Below, one piece after another: positions 47,171-54,592 of a stretch of 64,000 nucleotides of DNA. The stretch spans positions 1-64,000 of the forward strand of contig JAFYHG010000025.1 in the NCBI GenBank assembly GCA_017539265.1, written 5' to 3'. The position numbers were made by a program, and so were the translations under genes. A model generated the notes under the pieces. The model searched no databases. It was not told where the DNA came from and saw only the letters and a list, made by a program, of their open reading frames with translations. The stretch is from Alphaproteobacteria bacterium (GTDB lineage Bacteria; Pseudomonadota; Alphaproteobacteria; CAAHEQ01; UBA3637). Each line of letters opens with the position of its first letter. Positions within the stretch are counted from its first letter, which is position 1.

Positions 47171-47779
47171 TTATTCCCCTTTATTTCTTGTGCGTAAATA
47201 TTTTGATACATCCGTTAGACGAAAACCTTTGGCGTTCAGTAATACCAACAGGTGAAAGATTAAATCCGATGCTTCTCCGATAAAGTTCGGGTCATCCGTT
47301 ACGGCAGCCAAAGCGGTTTCCAGACCTTCTTCTCCGACCTTTTGGGCCATACGCGATAAGCCACGTTCGAAAAGGCGTGCGGTATAACTGACATCCGGAT
47401 TGTCATCTTGTTTCCGCTTTTCAATGACTTCCTCCAAAAGTGGGAGCCATTCCAAGGGCGCATCCGCAAATGCGCCAAAGCAAGATTTTCTGCCCAGATG
47501 ACAGGTCGGTCCCGTTGGAATAACCCGTACCAACAGGGTATCACTATCGCAATCTGTTTCCACTCCGACAAACTTTAAAAAATTGCCCGAAGTTTCCCCC
47601 TTAGTCCACAGGCAGTTCCTTGCCCGACTAAAAAATGTCACCTGACCGGATTTAATCGTTTTTTTAAGGGCTTCCTTATTCATATATCCCAACATCAATA
47701 CTTCCATGGTGCGATTATCTTGAATAATTGCGGGAATAAGACCGTTTCCTTTATTAAAATCGAGTGTTTCTATGTTCAT
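47171..47779 (-). CDS. hisI: Bifunctional phosphoribosyl-AMP cyclohydrolase/phosphoribosyl-ATP pyrophosphatase
   Basis: A 202-residue HisIE fusion. The N-terminal HisI half has NRTMEVLMLGYMNKEAL, TFFSRARNCLWTKGETSGN, DCDSDTLLVRV and GPTCHLGRKSCF (metal cysteines). The C-terminal HisE half (about residues 110-195) has SYTARLFERGLSRMAQKVGEE and EASDLIFHLLVLL. It does steps 2 and 3 of histidine synthesis. It lies 10 nt after hisG. Alphaproteobacteria often have the two functions as separate genes, so the fusion is notable. Confidence 0.93.
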   Translation of the reverse strand: MNIETLDFNKGNGLIPAIIQDNRTMEVLMLGYMNKEALKKTIKSGQVTFFSRARNCLWTKGETSGNFLKFVGVETDCDSDTLLVRVIPTGPTCHLGRKSCFGAFADAPLEWLPLLEEVIEKRKQDDNPDVSYTARLFERGLSRMAQKVGEEGLETALAAVTDDPNFIGEASDLIFHLLVLLNAKGFRLTDVSKYLRTRNKGE

Positions 47780-47789
47780 TGTTTCCTCC

Positions 47790-48446
47790 TTAATTCATTG
47801 TCAAAGCCCGACCGATACGGGCCATTAGGTTGTTGGCAATAGACCTTTTATCATCAGAAATCTGACGATTACTGATCAACACGGCTTCCGAATTCAAAAT
47901 CGGCATAACTTCGGTCAGGTTGTTTTCTTTTAAGGTTGCCCCGCTGGAAACAATATCCACAATCACGTCCGACAGTTTTAGACTCGGTGCAATTTCCACC
48001 GATCCGTTCAGTCGCACAATTTGTGCTGAAAGCCCTTTTCCCCTCAAAAAGTTTTGAACAATCTGCGGATAGGTTGTGGCGATTTTTAGATTATTTAAAT
48101 CATCTAACGTATTAAACCGGACATTCTTGGGAACCGCAATCGAAAGACGACACTTCGATATTCCGAGTTTTGCAAAGATTTCGGCGTTAAAGTTATCGGT
48201 TTCCCCGAATTTTGTTTCTTCAAAGACGTTCAGGCCCACTATCCCGAAATCGCAAACCCCTTGTGATACCAGGGCAGGGATATCGTCATCTCGCACGAAT
48301 AACAGGTCTATCGGCATTTCCGGAACCGTGTAGATAAGTTCTCTTTCTCCCTCATCAAACGAAAGTCCTGAGTTGTTAAATATTTGACGGCAAGATTCGG
48401 TTAATCTGCCTTTTTTTTGTATGGCTAGTCTAATTCTATCAGACAT
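47790..48446 (-). CDS. hisG: ATP phosphoribosyltransferase, short form
   Basis: The 218-residue protein is the short HisG: IRLAIQKKGRLTESC at the start, DLLFVRDDDIPALVSQGVCDFGIVG and IVDIVSSGATLKENNL (phosphoribosyl-pyrophosphate loop). It lacks the C-terminal regulatory domain, so by family knowledge it should need HisZ for activity and histidine feedback; no hisZ is in the window. It catalyses the first step of histidine synthesis. A His-rich leader peptide and a promoter lie upstream (48521-48633). Confidence 0.94.
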   Translation of the reverse strand: MSDRIRLAIQKKGRLTESCRQIFNNSGLSFDEGERELIYTVPEMPIDLLFVRDDDIPALVSQGVCDFGIVGLNVFEETKFGETDNFNAEIFAKLGISKCRLSIAVPKNVRFNTLDDLNNLKIATTYPQIVQNFLRGKGLSAQIVRLNGSVEIAPSLKLSDVIVDIVSSGATLKENNLTEVMPILNSEAVLISNRQISDDKRSIANNLMARIGRALTMN

Positions 48447-48520
48447 AGTAAATCCTTTTCAATAAAATTGTTATAAATATAAATTAACGGAAAATAATAA
48501 AAAGCAAAAAAAATACACTC

Positions 48521-48595
48521 TTACGGGTGATGATGGGCGTGAACAACCGTCAAGCCATTAACAAACATTAAAAAAGATGTTTCATCATACAACAT
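48521..48595 (-). CDS. His-rich leader peptide of the his operon
   Basis: A 24-codon frame from ATG 48595 ends in VVHAHHHP and then TAA: four His codons in five, 74 nt before hisG. Nine nt separate the -10 box from the ATG, so the transcript would be leaderless; an internal ATG at 48568 gives a 15-codon form. The sequence then runs into eight T (on the minus strand) after a weak hairpin (CACCC GTAA GAGTG). This is the layout of histidine attenuation: stalling at His codons when histidyl-tRNA is low changes the RNA fold. The terminator hairpin is poorer than usual. Confidence 0.75.
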   Translation of the reverse strand: MLYDETSFLMFVNGLTVVHAHHHP

Positions 48596-48604
48596 AACAA
48601 CTTC

Positions 48605-48633
48605 ATTTTATCGGATAAATTTTTAGATGTCAA
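48605..48633 (-). promoter_or_regulatory. Sigma70 promoter of the his leader
   Basis: On the minus strand TTGACA (48633-48628), a 17-nt spacer and TAAAAT (48610-48605). Confidence 0.85.
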
Positions 48634-48668
48634 CACATTTTTAAAAAATGTTCATTGGTAAAGAAAAT

Positions 48669-48684
48669 GGGCCCTTGCGGGCCC
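48669..48684 (-). terminator. Intrinsic terminator of the VIT-VWA gene at 48709
   Basis: GGGCCC pairs with GGGCCC around a 4-nt loop, followed on the minus strand by ATTTTCTTT. It separates this gene from the his promoter. Confidence 0.75.
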
Positions 48685-48708
48685 TAAAATAGATGAAAAA
48701 TTGAAAAT

Positions 48709-51700
48709 CTACTTTTTGAACTTATTAATGATTGTGTCCAAAAAGTCGCCTTTCCAAGTAATTTCACCGATTGTATTATTTTCTTTCACATTCTCTGTCC
48801 TGACAAAAACACGTTCGTGTTTTTGATTGGGCTTGGAATAATTGGTATACAGATCCAAATACAGGGTTGTCGGGCCGGAAATACTCTGCCGGTGATCGCC
48901 AAAATTATTTGTCCGAATGGTATATTTACCGTCGGCTGCCCGTCTTAACATAAATTCTTCAGGACCAAAGCCTTGTGTAAAATCATGCGGATAGCGACCG
49001 CCGATTTCGGTCATTTTGTGGCTGTAATAGCATTCTTCGTTATACGGATCAATCACGTGCAGGTCTATATCCGTATTATCTGTACTCCATGCCAGAACAA
49101 TTCGGATATCCACCGGCATATTGAACACAAAGTCCGGATCCATATTTTGGGTATTTACCTCAGGATGTAAAGAGAGCAAATTATTCATTTCGACAAAGAT
49201 AATCTGCTTAATTTCATTAAAGCGGCCCCAATCATTTTCCAAGATATGATAGAATGTATCAAATGCCTTTTGATAATCGCCCTTTGCCTGATAGGCCAAA
49301 GCCAAATCACGGAAAGATTGCGGATCCTCACCGCGCAGTTTTGTTATTTTTTCAAATAACTCTACCGCATAGCCATATTCTTTCATCTGCATTAATTTAT
49401 TGGCCGTAATTCGGATCAATTCCACATTATCCAACTTCATTTCAACAATATTGGATAACACTTTTAATCCTTTACCGTATTGATTGCGGCGAATAAACTC
49501 ATCCGTTATATCAAAGTAGAAAGAGGGCTGATCGCTATACCCTTTCTTTAATTTTAAATAGTCCGCATACAGATCCGCATCTCTTGATGCTTTTAAGATC
49601 TTTAAATACGGCACATCTGGATCCCATTGTTTAATTTGAATGGAATTTCGGGATTGAGAACTGATTCGTTTAGAATTAGAAACAATGGCCCCGTCTGAGT
49701 CGACTCTGCCGATATAATTGGCACTCATATCTGCCTCACCGGAATCAGTTAATGTATCCCTAAATTTAATCCCGCTTGCAGATACAGCATGTCCCTCATC
49801 TGAACTCGATAGTGTATCACCATAACTTGCTCCTACGGAATAATGGGCGTCATTGACTATCCGCCGCCTACCACGGGAACGATGGCCACTGGCTGCTTTT
49901 ATTGATTCATATCTTGATACCGGTTTGGTTTCATATTTCCGTCTCCACCATTCTTTGACACCATTGGCTTGACGCATAGCATCTCGGATAGCGGATGACT
50001 TTTTCGTCTTGATATCATTTTCCTGGTTCCAGGCTAACCGATCATATTCGGCCCGTAATTCTGGCGGTGGTGTAATATGGTATCTGAAATAATCGGATGC
50101 ATTTTCCAAAACCAATAAAGATGTATTTTCCGTTACAACGGAATATTTTTGCCCTAATGCCAATATTTCATCTCTATTCTCATCGGCATTTTGCTCTAAA
50201 TAAGAAATCTTTTGTTGTGCCCACAGCCGTTCTACCGCCGGATTATTTCCTTCGGCCGAAAGGGATATTTTTTGTGTTTGAATAACATGATCTTTATCAT
50301 AACCCAAAGCAATTTTCAGTTCTGTCTTGCGTCCAGCAAAGATACCCGCAACGCTGAGATTTTCGTCGGCAATTGCCCCGATTGGCGGATAAATTTCCGA
50401 TACGTTATTTCCCTTATAGGAAACAACGCGTAAGGGTTGCTTTGTTAATTGTGTCAGTGCTTTTTTGGTGCTGACTTGTGCTAAATTAATAAATGAACCG
50501 AATGTCTTGTTTGCCCATCCTTTTAATGTTCCGGCGGCATATTCCGGCGCCGAATTGATTGTATATACGGGTACATTCGGTAATTTAAATTTCACTTTAT
50601 TTCCGAAAGTATTTAATCCGTCCGTGAATAATAAGATTTCGTCTGCTTTAATTTTTTTCAGATTCAATTTTTCAAAACGGGTTGCGCCATCATAGACAAT
50701 TTTATCAATAGCCGATAAAACAGGGGCGGCATTTCCGTTCCTTACGGAAATATTTTGCGCTTTACCCATTTCGATATCAAACGGAATAAAGGTTACGGAT
50801 ACATTATTTAATTTCTTTAAGTAGGCTTCTAAAAGCTCTTTTTCTTTTTCGATATCCCGTTTTTCTCCGGATAAAGAAGCATCCCAAAGAATAGCCACGT
50901 TTTTCGGATAAGTTTTATTCTTTTCGGATTGCTTTAAATCAACACTGCCGTAGAAATAGGTTCCCCCCGATGTTCTGTGGGTGAAAAACGGATTTTTTTC
51001 TGTTGTCGGGATGCTGAAAGATAAAGTGTTATTTAAATCATAATCTGCCGCATCAAAGTGGGATAGAAATACTTGCCCCGACCGTGTGAAGTGAAAACCA
51101 CGTAAATCGGTTGCAACCTGTGGAGCTCTGTCTGATTCTGTCGGCAGATTGATGTCTAAACTGAAACGTTCTAATCTTTGATTAAAGTTTAATGGCAGAA
51201 CATACCTGAATTGTCCTTTTTCTTTTTGAAGGGGTTCTTCTAAAATAATACGAATTCTTCTTGTCCCGTTCGGCGTGAAGGGGTAAATACGTGTTTTGAA
51301 TTGATTCCCCGCCGTTTTTTCAACCAACAAGGGATCGACACCTTGCCGCACAACGGCTTCAAATGTTTGACGCGCCTTTTCTTTTTCGACGACAACACCT
51401 TCGCGCATTTTTCCGTTAATGTCTAGGGCAATCGCCGCTACGGTCTGATTTTCCGCCAAAGGAAATTCAAATTCGGCCTCCAAAGTTGCCGAATTTGGGT
51501 TATACATAACCATTTCATAGGTTGTGTTGGCAACATTACCGATAATATCCGTTTTAATGGATAAATCCCGAATGGTAATGGGTTGATAATTAGGGCGTAC
51601 GATAATTCTGGGAACAAAGATAACTCTACGACGTGGCATAACCAGACAATCCCCCGAATCGCAATCTATTCTATCTGCTACACCGGAATTTACCCGTAAA

Positions 51701-51786
51701 GGCCGATAGCTTTCCTGTGCATTAACCGAAGCAATCAAAAATAAAACAGATAAAATAGTCGAACAAATAACAATTATTTTTTTCAT
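48709..51786 (-). CDS. Secreted VIT-VWA-TPR-DUF2135 protein (paralogue 1)
   Basis: The ATG at 51786 starts a signal peptide cut near VNAQ (residue 24). A VIT domain follows (about 70-190; TTYEMVMYNPNSATLEAEFEFPL and GNQFKTRIYPFTPNGTRRIRI), then a VWA domain (about 295-440) with an intact metal site DASLS. After a linker with GRVDSDGAIVSN come TPR-like helices (about 760-870) and a DUF2135 domain (about 905-1020; DIDLHVIDPYNEECYYS). VIT-VWA proteins mediate protein contacts outside the cell or in the periplasm. The same architecture occurs at 54593-59562, but this copy has no Cys-rich tail. Confidence 0.88.
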   Translation of the reverse strand: MKKIIVICSTILSVLFLIASVNAQESYRPLRVNSGVADRIDCDSGDCLVMPRRRVIFVPRIIVRPNYQPITIRDLSIKTDIIGNVANTTYEMVMYNPNSATLEAEFEFPLAENQTVAAIALDINGKMREGVVVEKEKARQTFEAVVRQGVDPLLVEKTAGNQFKTRIYPFTPNGTRRIRIILEEPLQKEKGQFRYVLPLNFNQRLERFSLDINLPTESDRAPQVATDLRGFHFTRSGQVFLSHFDAADYDLNNTLSFSIPTTEKNPFFTHRTSGGTYFYGSVDLKQSEKNKTYPKNVAILWDASLSGEKRDIEKEKELLEAYLKKLNNVSVTFIPFDIEMGKAQNISVRNGNAAPVLSAIDKIVYDGATRFEKLNLKKIKADEILLFTDGLNTFGNKVKFKLPNVPVYTINSAPEYAAGTLKGWANKTFGSFINLAQVSTKKALTQLTKQPLRVVSYKGNNVSEIYPPIGAIADENLSVAGIFAGRKTELKIALGYDKDHVIQTQKISLSAEGNNPAVERLWAQQKISYLEQNADENRDEILALGQKYSVVTENTSLLVLENASDYFRYHITPPPELRAEYDRLAWNQENDIKTKKSSAIRDAMRQANGVKEWWRRKYETKPVSRYESIKAASGHRSRGRRRIVNDAHYSVGASYGDTLSSSDEGHAVSASGIKFRDTLTDSGEADMSANYIGRVDSDGAIVSNSKRISSQSRNSIQIKQWDPDVPYLKILKASRDADLYADYLKLKKGYSDQPSFYFDITDEFIRRNQYGKGLKVLSNIVEMKLDNVELIRITANKLMQMKEYGYAVELFEKITKLRGEDPQSFRDLALAYQAKGDYQKAFDTFYHILENDWGRFNEIKQIIFVEMNNLLSLHPEVNTQNMDPDFVFNMPVDIRIVLAWSTDNTDIDLHVIDPYNEECYYSHKMTEIGGRYPHDFTQGFGPEEFMLRRAADGKYTIRTNNFGDHRQSISGPTTLYLDLYTNYSKPNQKHERVFVRTENVKENNTIGEITWKGDFLDTIINKFKK

Positions 51787-51979
51787 AATACACCCCATTT
51801 AAGAATTAATCTGTGGGTATTCTAATATGTATAATTTAAAAATGCAAATAAAAAATAAATCCACTCTGATTATTTTTTAGGTGTGTTTTAAGAACGCTGC
51901 TATTTATGGATTTTATACAGCTTTTAAAGAGAAATTCTATCCTAAATTTCAAGCTATTTAAAAAAATATAAAAAACGTA

Positions 51980-52008
51980 TTGACAAATGAAAAGAAAAGG
52001 CATATAAT
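51980..52008 (+). promoter_or_regulatory. Consensus sigma70 promoter of the Phe-leader operon
   Basis: TTGACA at 51980-51985, a 17-nt spacer and TATAAT at 52003-52008, all consensus. The region 51787-51979 between it and the divergent VIT-VWA gene shows no other feature. Confidence 0.92.
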
Positions 52009-52017
52009 TTCCCTGTT

Positions 52018-52101
52018 ATGACGAAAAGTATTAACTTTTTTGCTTTTGCTTTTAACTCTTTTTGGTTTTGGTTTAATCGAAAAGAGGGCTTTTTGTTGTA
52101 A
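52018..52101 (+). CDS. Phe/Trp-rich leader peptide
   Basis: A 27-codon frame begins with ATG 9 nt after the -10 box, so the transcript should be leaderless. Its core is FFAFAFNSFWFWF: eight Phe and two Trp codons in the whole peptide, like pheA/pheS leaders (PheL). A strong terminator (52133-52162) lies between it and the structural gene. AAAGAG at 52081-52086, in the last codons, can pair with CTCTTT in the terminator 5' arm, a candidate antiterminator. Together these form a classical ribosome-stalling attenuator that would respond to charged tRNA-Phe (and perhaps tRNA-Trp). Confidence 0.85.
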   Translation: MTKSINFFAFAFNSFWFWFNRKEGFLL

Positions 52102-52132
52102 TTAATCCGTCAAATTTTAATAACAGTAAGAG

Positions 52133-52162
52133 GCTCTTTCGTATAGAAAGGGCATTTTTTTT
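52133..52162 (+). terminator. Attenuator (intrinsic terminator) of the Phe-leader operon
   Basis: GCTCTTTC pairs with GAAAGGGC (8 bp, one G-U) around GTATA and is followed by A and eight T. It lies 30 nt before the start of the structural gene. Confidence 0.9.
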
Positions 52163-52192
52163 ATTTTACAGAAAGGAAATATAAGAGTAACA

Positions 52193-53854
52193 ATGTCAGA
52201 CGATATAGATATTTTAAGGGCTTTACCGGTTTTGCAAAAAATATGGAACACACGCACGCTGTCGGATTATTTTAAGGCAACAATTACCCCCTTGGGACAA
52301 ATGGAAGAAGTTCCCGAAAAAAGGATGATGGTTGATGCGATATTCTCGGAAACAGAACGCCTTTATGGTTCGGATACCGCCCAAGGTGTTTGCGCACAAA
52401 TAACAAGTTTTCCTGTGGTGGAAACGGGCACCCATCTGGCTTTCTTACGCGATTATGATACCCCTCTGAAAGACGATTTGCGTTCTCGCCTCAATCAAAA
52501 TGTTCTGATTTCAAGCGCCTTAATGCGTCATTCCGGACAAAAATATCATGTCGGCGTATATGGTAGTAATGTTACCCTAAATCATCCCTGTGGCGGTGGT
52601 TTCTTTCAACTGGGCGATGATATTTTTCCCGTTACACAATTAGGTCAGATCGGCCAAGTCTGCCTGTATGATGCCCCGCGGATGACCGGTAATGCTTTTA
52701 ATGAATCGTTACCGCTGGTTGCAAAATTGAATATGCTGAACACGGTTTTAACGGATGATATTATCAATAAGACTCAGACCCCGCGTAAAGAAATGCTCTT
52801 GAAAACTCGTAAGATTATCAATCAATTATTAACACCGGTCGGCCATGGTAAAGCCAATTACGGCACGGTTCAAAAGCAATACCAATCCCTAAATGTCACG
52901 AATAAAGGTTTTGTGGAATCGGCCTTTCTTACTTTTTCAATGGAAGCCTACAAAAAATACGGCTACACTTTTTCCGATGTCGATAGGCAATATCGGGAAT
53001 TAGCAACTGTGTTTGATCGCAAGGATTTAAAACTACCCGATCAGGTCGCTTTGGTTCAATCCAAGACCATTAATGGGGCTTTGGGCGGGACGGATATCCG
53101 CCATATTTCCGTAGATGCCGTAGAAGTGACTCGAAAATTTTTGATCTCATCACTGGAAAATAAGAATAGTTTATGGTATAAGATTTTCAATAACTCGGAA
53201 AGTTTTAGGAAAATGCATCAATCATTTATTGGTATTAGGGGTAGTTGGAAAGAATCTGAATCTCCCTTTGACTATGTCGTGCGGGATAAAGGTTTCGCTA
53301 AATGCATCTCTCTGCCACTGGAAAAAATTGATCACAAACCGGAAACATTGGTTCCCTTGTTAAGGGAAAAAAAGATTATTCCCTCCAGTGCCCTTATCGT
53401 TTTGATTTTTCAAAGTTCGGGCATTATGGCGCATGGTGGTTTTTTTCAAACCACATATGCGGATAAAATTAAAAAACGTTTTGTCGGACTCTTAACGGAC
53501 ATGGGCGAAACAAAGCGAGCTCAGCAATTGCAACAATTACCGGTAGATATGGCTTTGCTTTCACTGGCTGCCGTGAATGATAAAACCGGAAAACCCATGA
53601 AGTTATCCGAAATTTCGCGTCTACCTGTGAACAAAAGACAAGAATTGATGGATATGATTCCCCAATATCCTTCTTGCCGTGCGGTAACAAATGCTTTGCC
53701 GACCCTGAAACGCTATCTGGATTCAACAGCCCCGGGTTATGTCGCTGGCGAAGCCGCTCAAGCCCCTCAGCCGCGCCTTGTTTGCCATCACCAAAAAGTA
53801 TCGGGTATTTTACCTCAGATGCGGGAAGAAACACATCTTGCGAGGTCTGCATGA
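52193..53854 (+). CDS. Unknown 553-residue protein under a Phe/Trp-leader attenuator
   Basis: No signal peptide or clear membrane helix; it is probably cytoplasmic. Regions that look conserved: ITSFPVVETGTHLAFLRDYD (about residues 64-83), NQNVLISSALMRHSGQKYHVGVYGS, HPCGGGFFQLGDDIFPVTQLG, ALGGTDIRHISVDAVE and SALIVLIFQSSGIMAHGGFF. The Gly-rich and His-containing segments suggest an enzyme, but I recognise no family. It is not PheA, TrpE, AroG or a tRNA synthetase. Control by a Phe leader implies a role in making, saving or using aromatic amino acids. The stop overlaps the next ATG (ATGA at 53851). Confidence 0.8.
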   Translation: MSDDIDILRALPVLQKIWNTRTLSDYFKATITPLGQMEEVPEKRMMVDAIFSETERLYGSDTAQGVCAQITSFPVVETGTHLAFLRDYDTPLKDDLRSRLNQNVLISSALMRHSGQKYHVGVYGSNVTLNHPCGGGFFQLGDDIFPVTQLGQIGQVCLYDAPRMTGNAFNESLPLVAKLNMLNTVLTDDIINKTQTPRKEMLLKTRKIINQLLTPVGHGKANYGTVQKQYQSLNVTNKGFVESAFLTFSMEAYKKYGYTFSDVDRQYRELATVFDRKDLKLPDQVALVQSKTINGALGGTDIRHISVDAVEVTRKFLISSLENKNSLWYKIFNNSESFRKMHQSFIGIRGSWKESESPFDYVVRDKGFAKCISLPLEKIDHKPETLVPLLREKKIIPSSALIVLIFQSSGIMAHGGFFQTTYADKIKKRFVGLLTDMGETKRAQQLQQLPVDMALLSLAAVNDKTGKPMKLSEISRLPVNKRQELMDMIPQYPSCRAVTNALPTLKRYLDSTAPGYVAGEAAQAPQPRLVCHHQKVSGILPQMREETHLARSA

Positions 53855-54465
53855 TTTTAAAACGCATTCAAACCTCATATATTCAGTCAAAACTGATGTA
53901 TGCTACACCTAATAATTCCTTCTATAAGGATATGTATTCTGCCTTTGGATTAACTGAGGCTTTGGTTCATCCTGAACTTTATAATCGTTTAATCCGATTG
54001 GAAAAACAACTGAATGAAAAACAACTGATTTTAGTAATCTATGATGCGTTCAGACCCTTGGCTGTTCAAAAGTTTATGTATGAAACAGCCCCCGATTATA
54101 TCAAACCTTATATTGCTCCGCCGCCTCAGCCTGATTCCAGGCGTGGTTTCCATCCGCGCGGTGTTGCTATTGATTGCTATTTGGCGAATAGGGTAGGGGA
54201 GCCTCTTCCGTTTCCGACATTGCCGGATGCATTTTATCCCGGTTATGAGAAGGACCCGAATTATCCTCAATATTTAAAAAAATGTCACAGGGACTATAAC
54301 AGCCCCGATTTAACCGACGCTCAAAAGGATAATCGTACACTTTTGGAAGACATGATGGCGTCTGTCGGTCTTGAAGGCCTTCCCCACGAATGGTGGCACT
54401 TTAATCTACCGAACGCATGGAAATACCCACTTATTGAATCTTTAAAAGATGTTGAAATTAAATAA
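53851..54465 (+). CDS. VanX/DdpX-like D-Ala-D-Ala dipeptidase family protein
   Basis: The ATG in the ATGA overlap is the natural start. The 204-residue M15-type metallopeptidase has LILVIYDAFRPLAVQ (the arginine of the family's YDAFRP), GFHPRGVAIDCYLA (zinc His and Asp) and GLPHEWWHFNLP (catalytic Glu and zinc His). There is no signal peptide, so it acts in the cytoplasm. VanX enzymes split D-Ala-D-Ala, but relatives cut other dipeptides. With a Phe-responsive leader and no Van genes near, a dipeptide scavenging or processing role seems as likely as a wall role. Confidence 0.85.
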   Translation: MILKRIQTSYIQSKLMYATPNNSFYKDMYSAFGLTEALVHPELYNRLIRLEKQLNEKQLILVIYDAFRPLAVQKFMYETAPDYIKPYIAPPPQPDSRRGFHPRGVAIDCYLANRVGEPLPFPTLPDAFYPGYEKDPNYPQYLKKCHRDYNSPDLTDAQKDNRTLLEDMMASVGLEGLPHEWWHFNLPNAWKYPLIESLKDVEIK

Positions 54466-54592
54466 AAACTTCATCAAGAAAACATTGTCTTGATTGGCCG
54501 ATAAAATCACGCCCTTAATTTCAAAATTCTTGTTGCATTCTCTCGGAAATTACTTTATGATGACGACATCTTGTTTGTCAGGAGGTATTATT

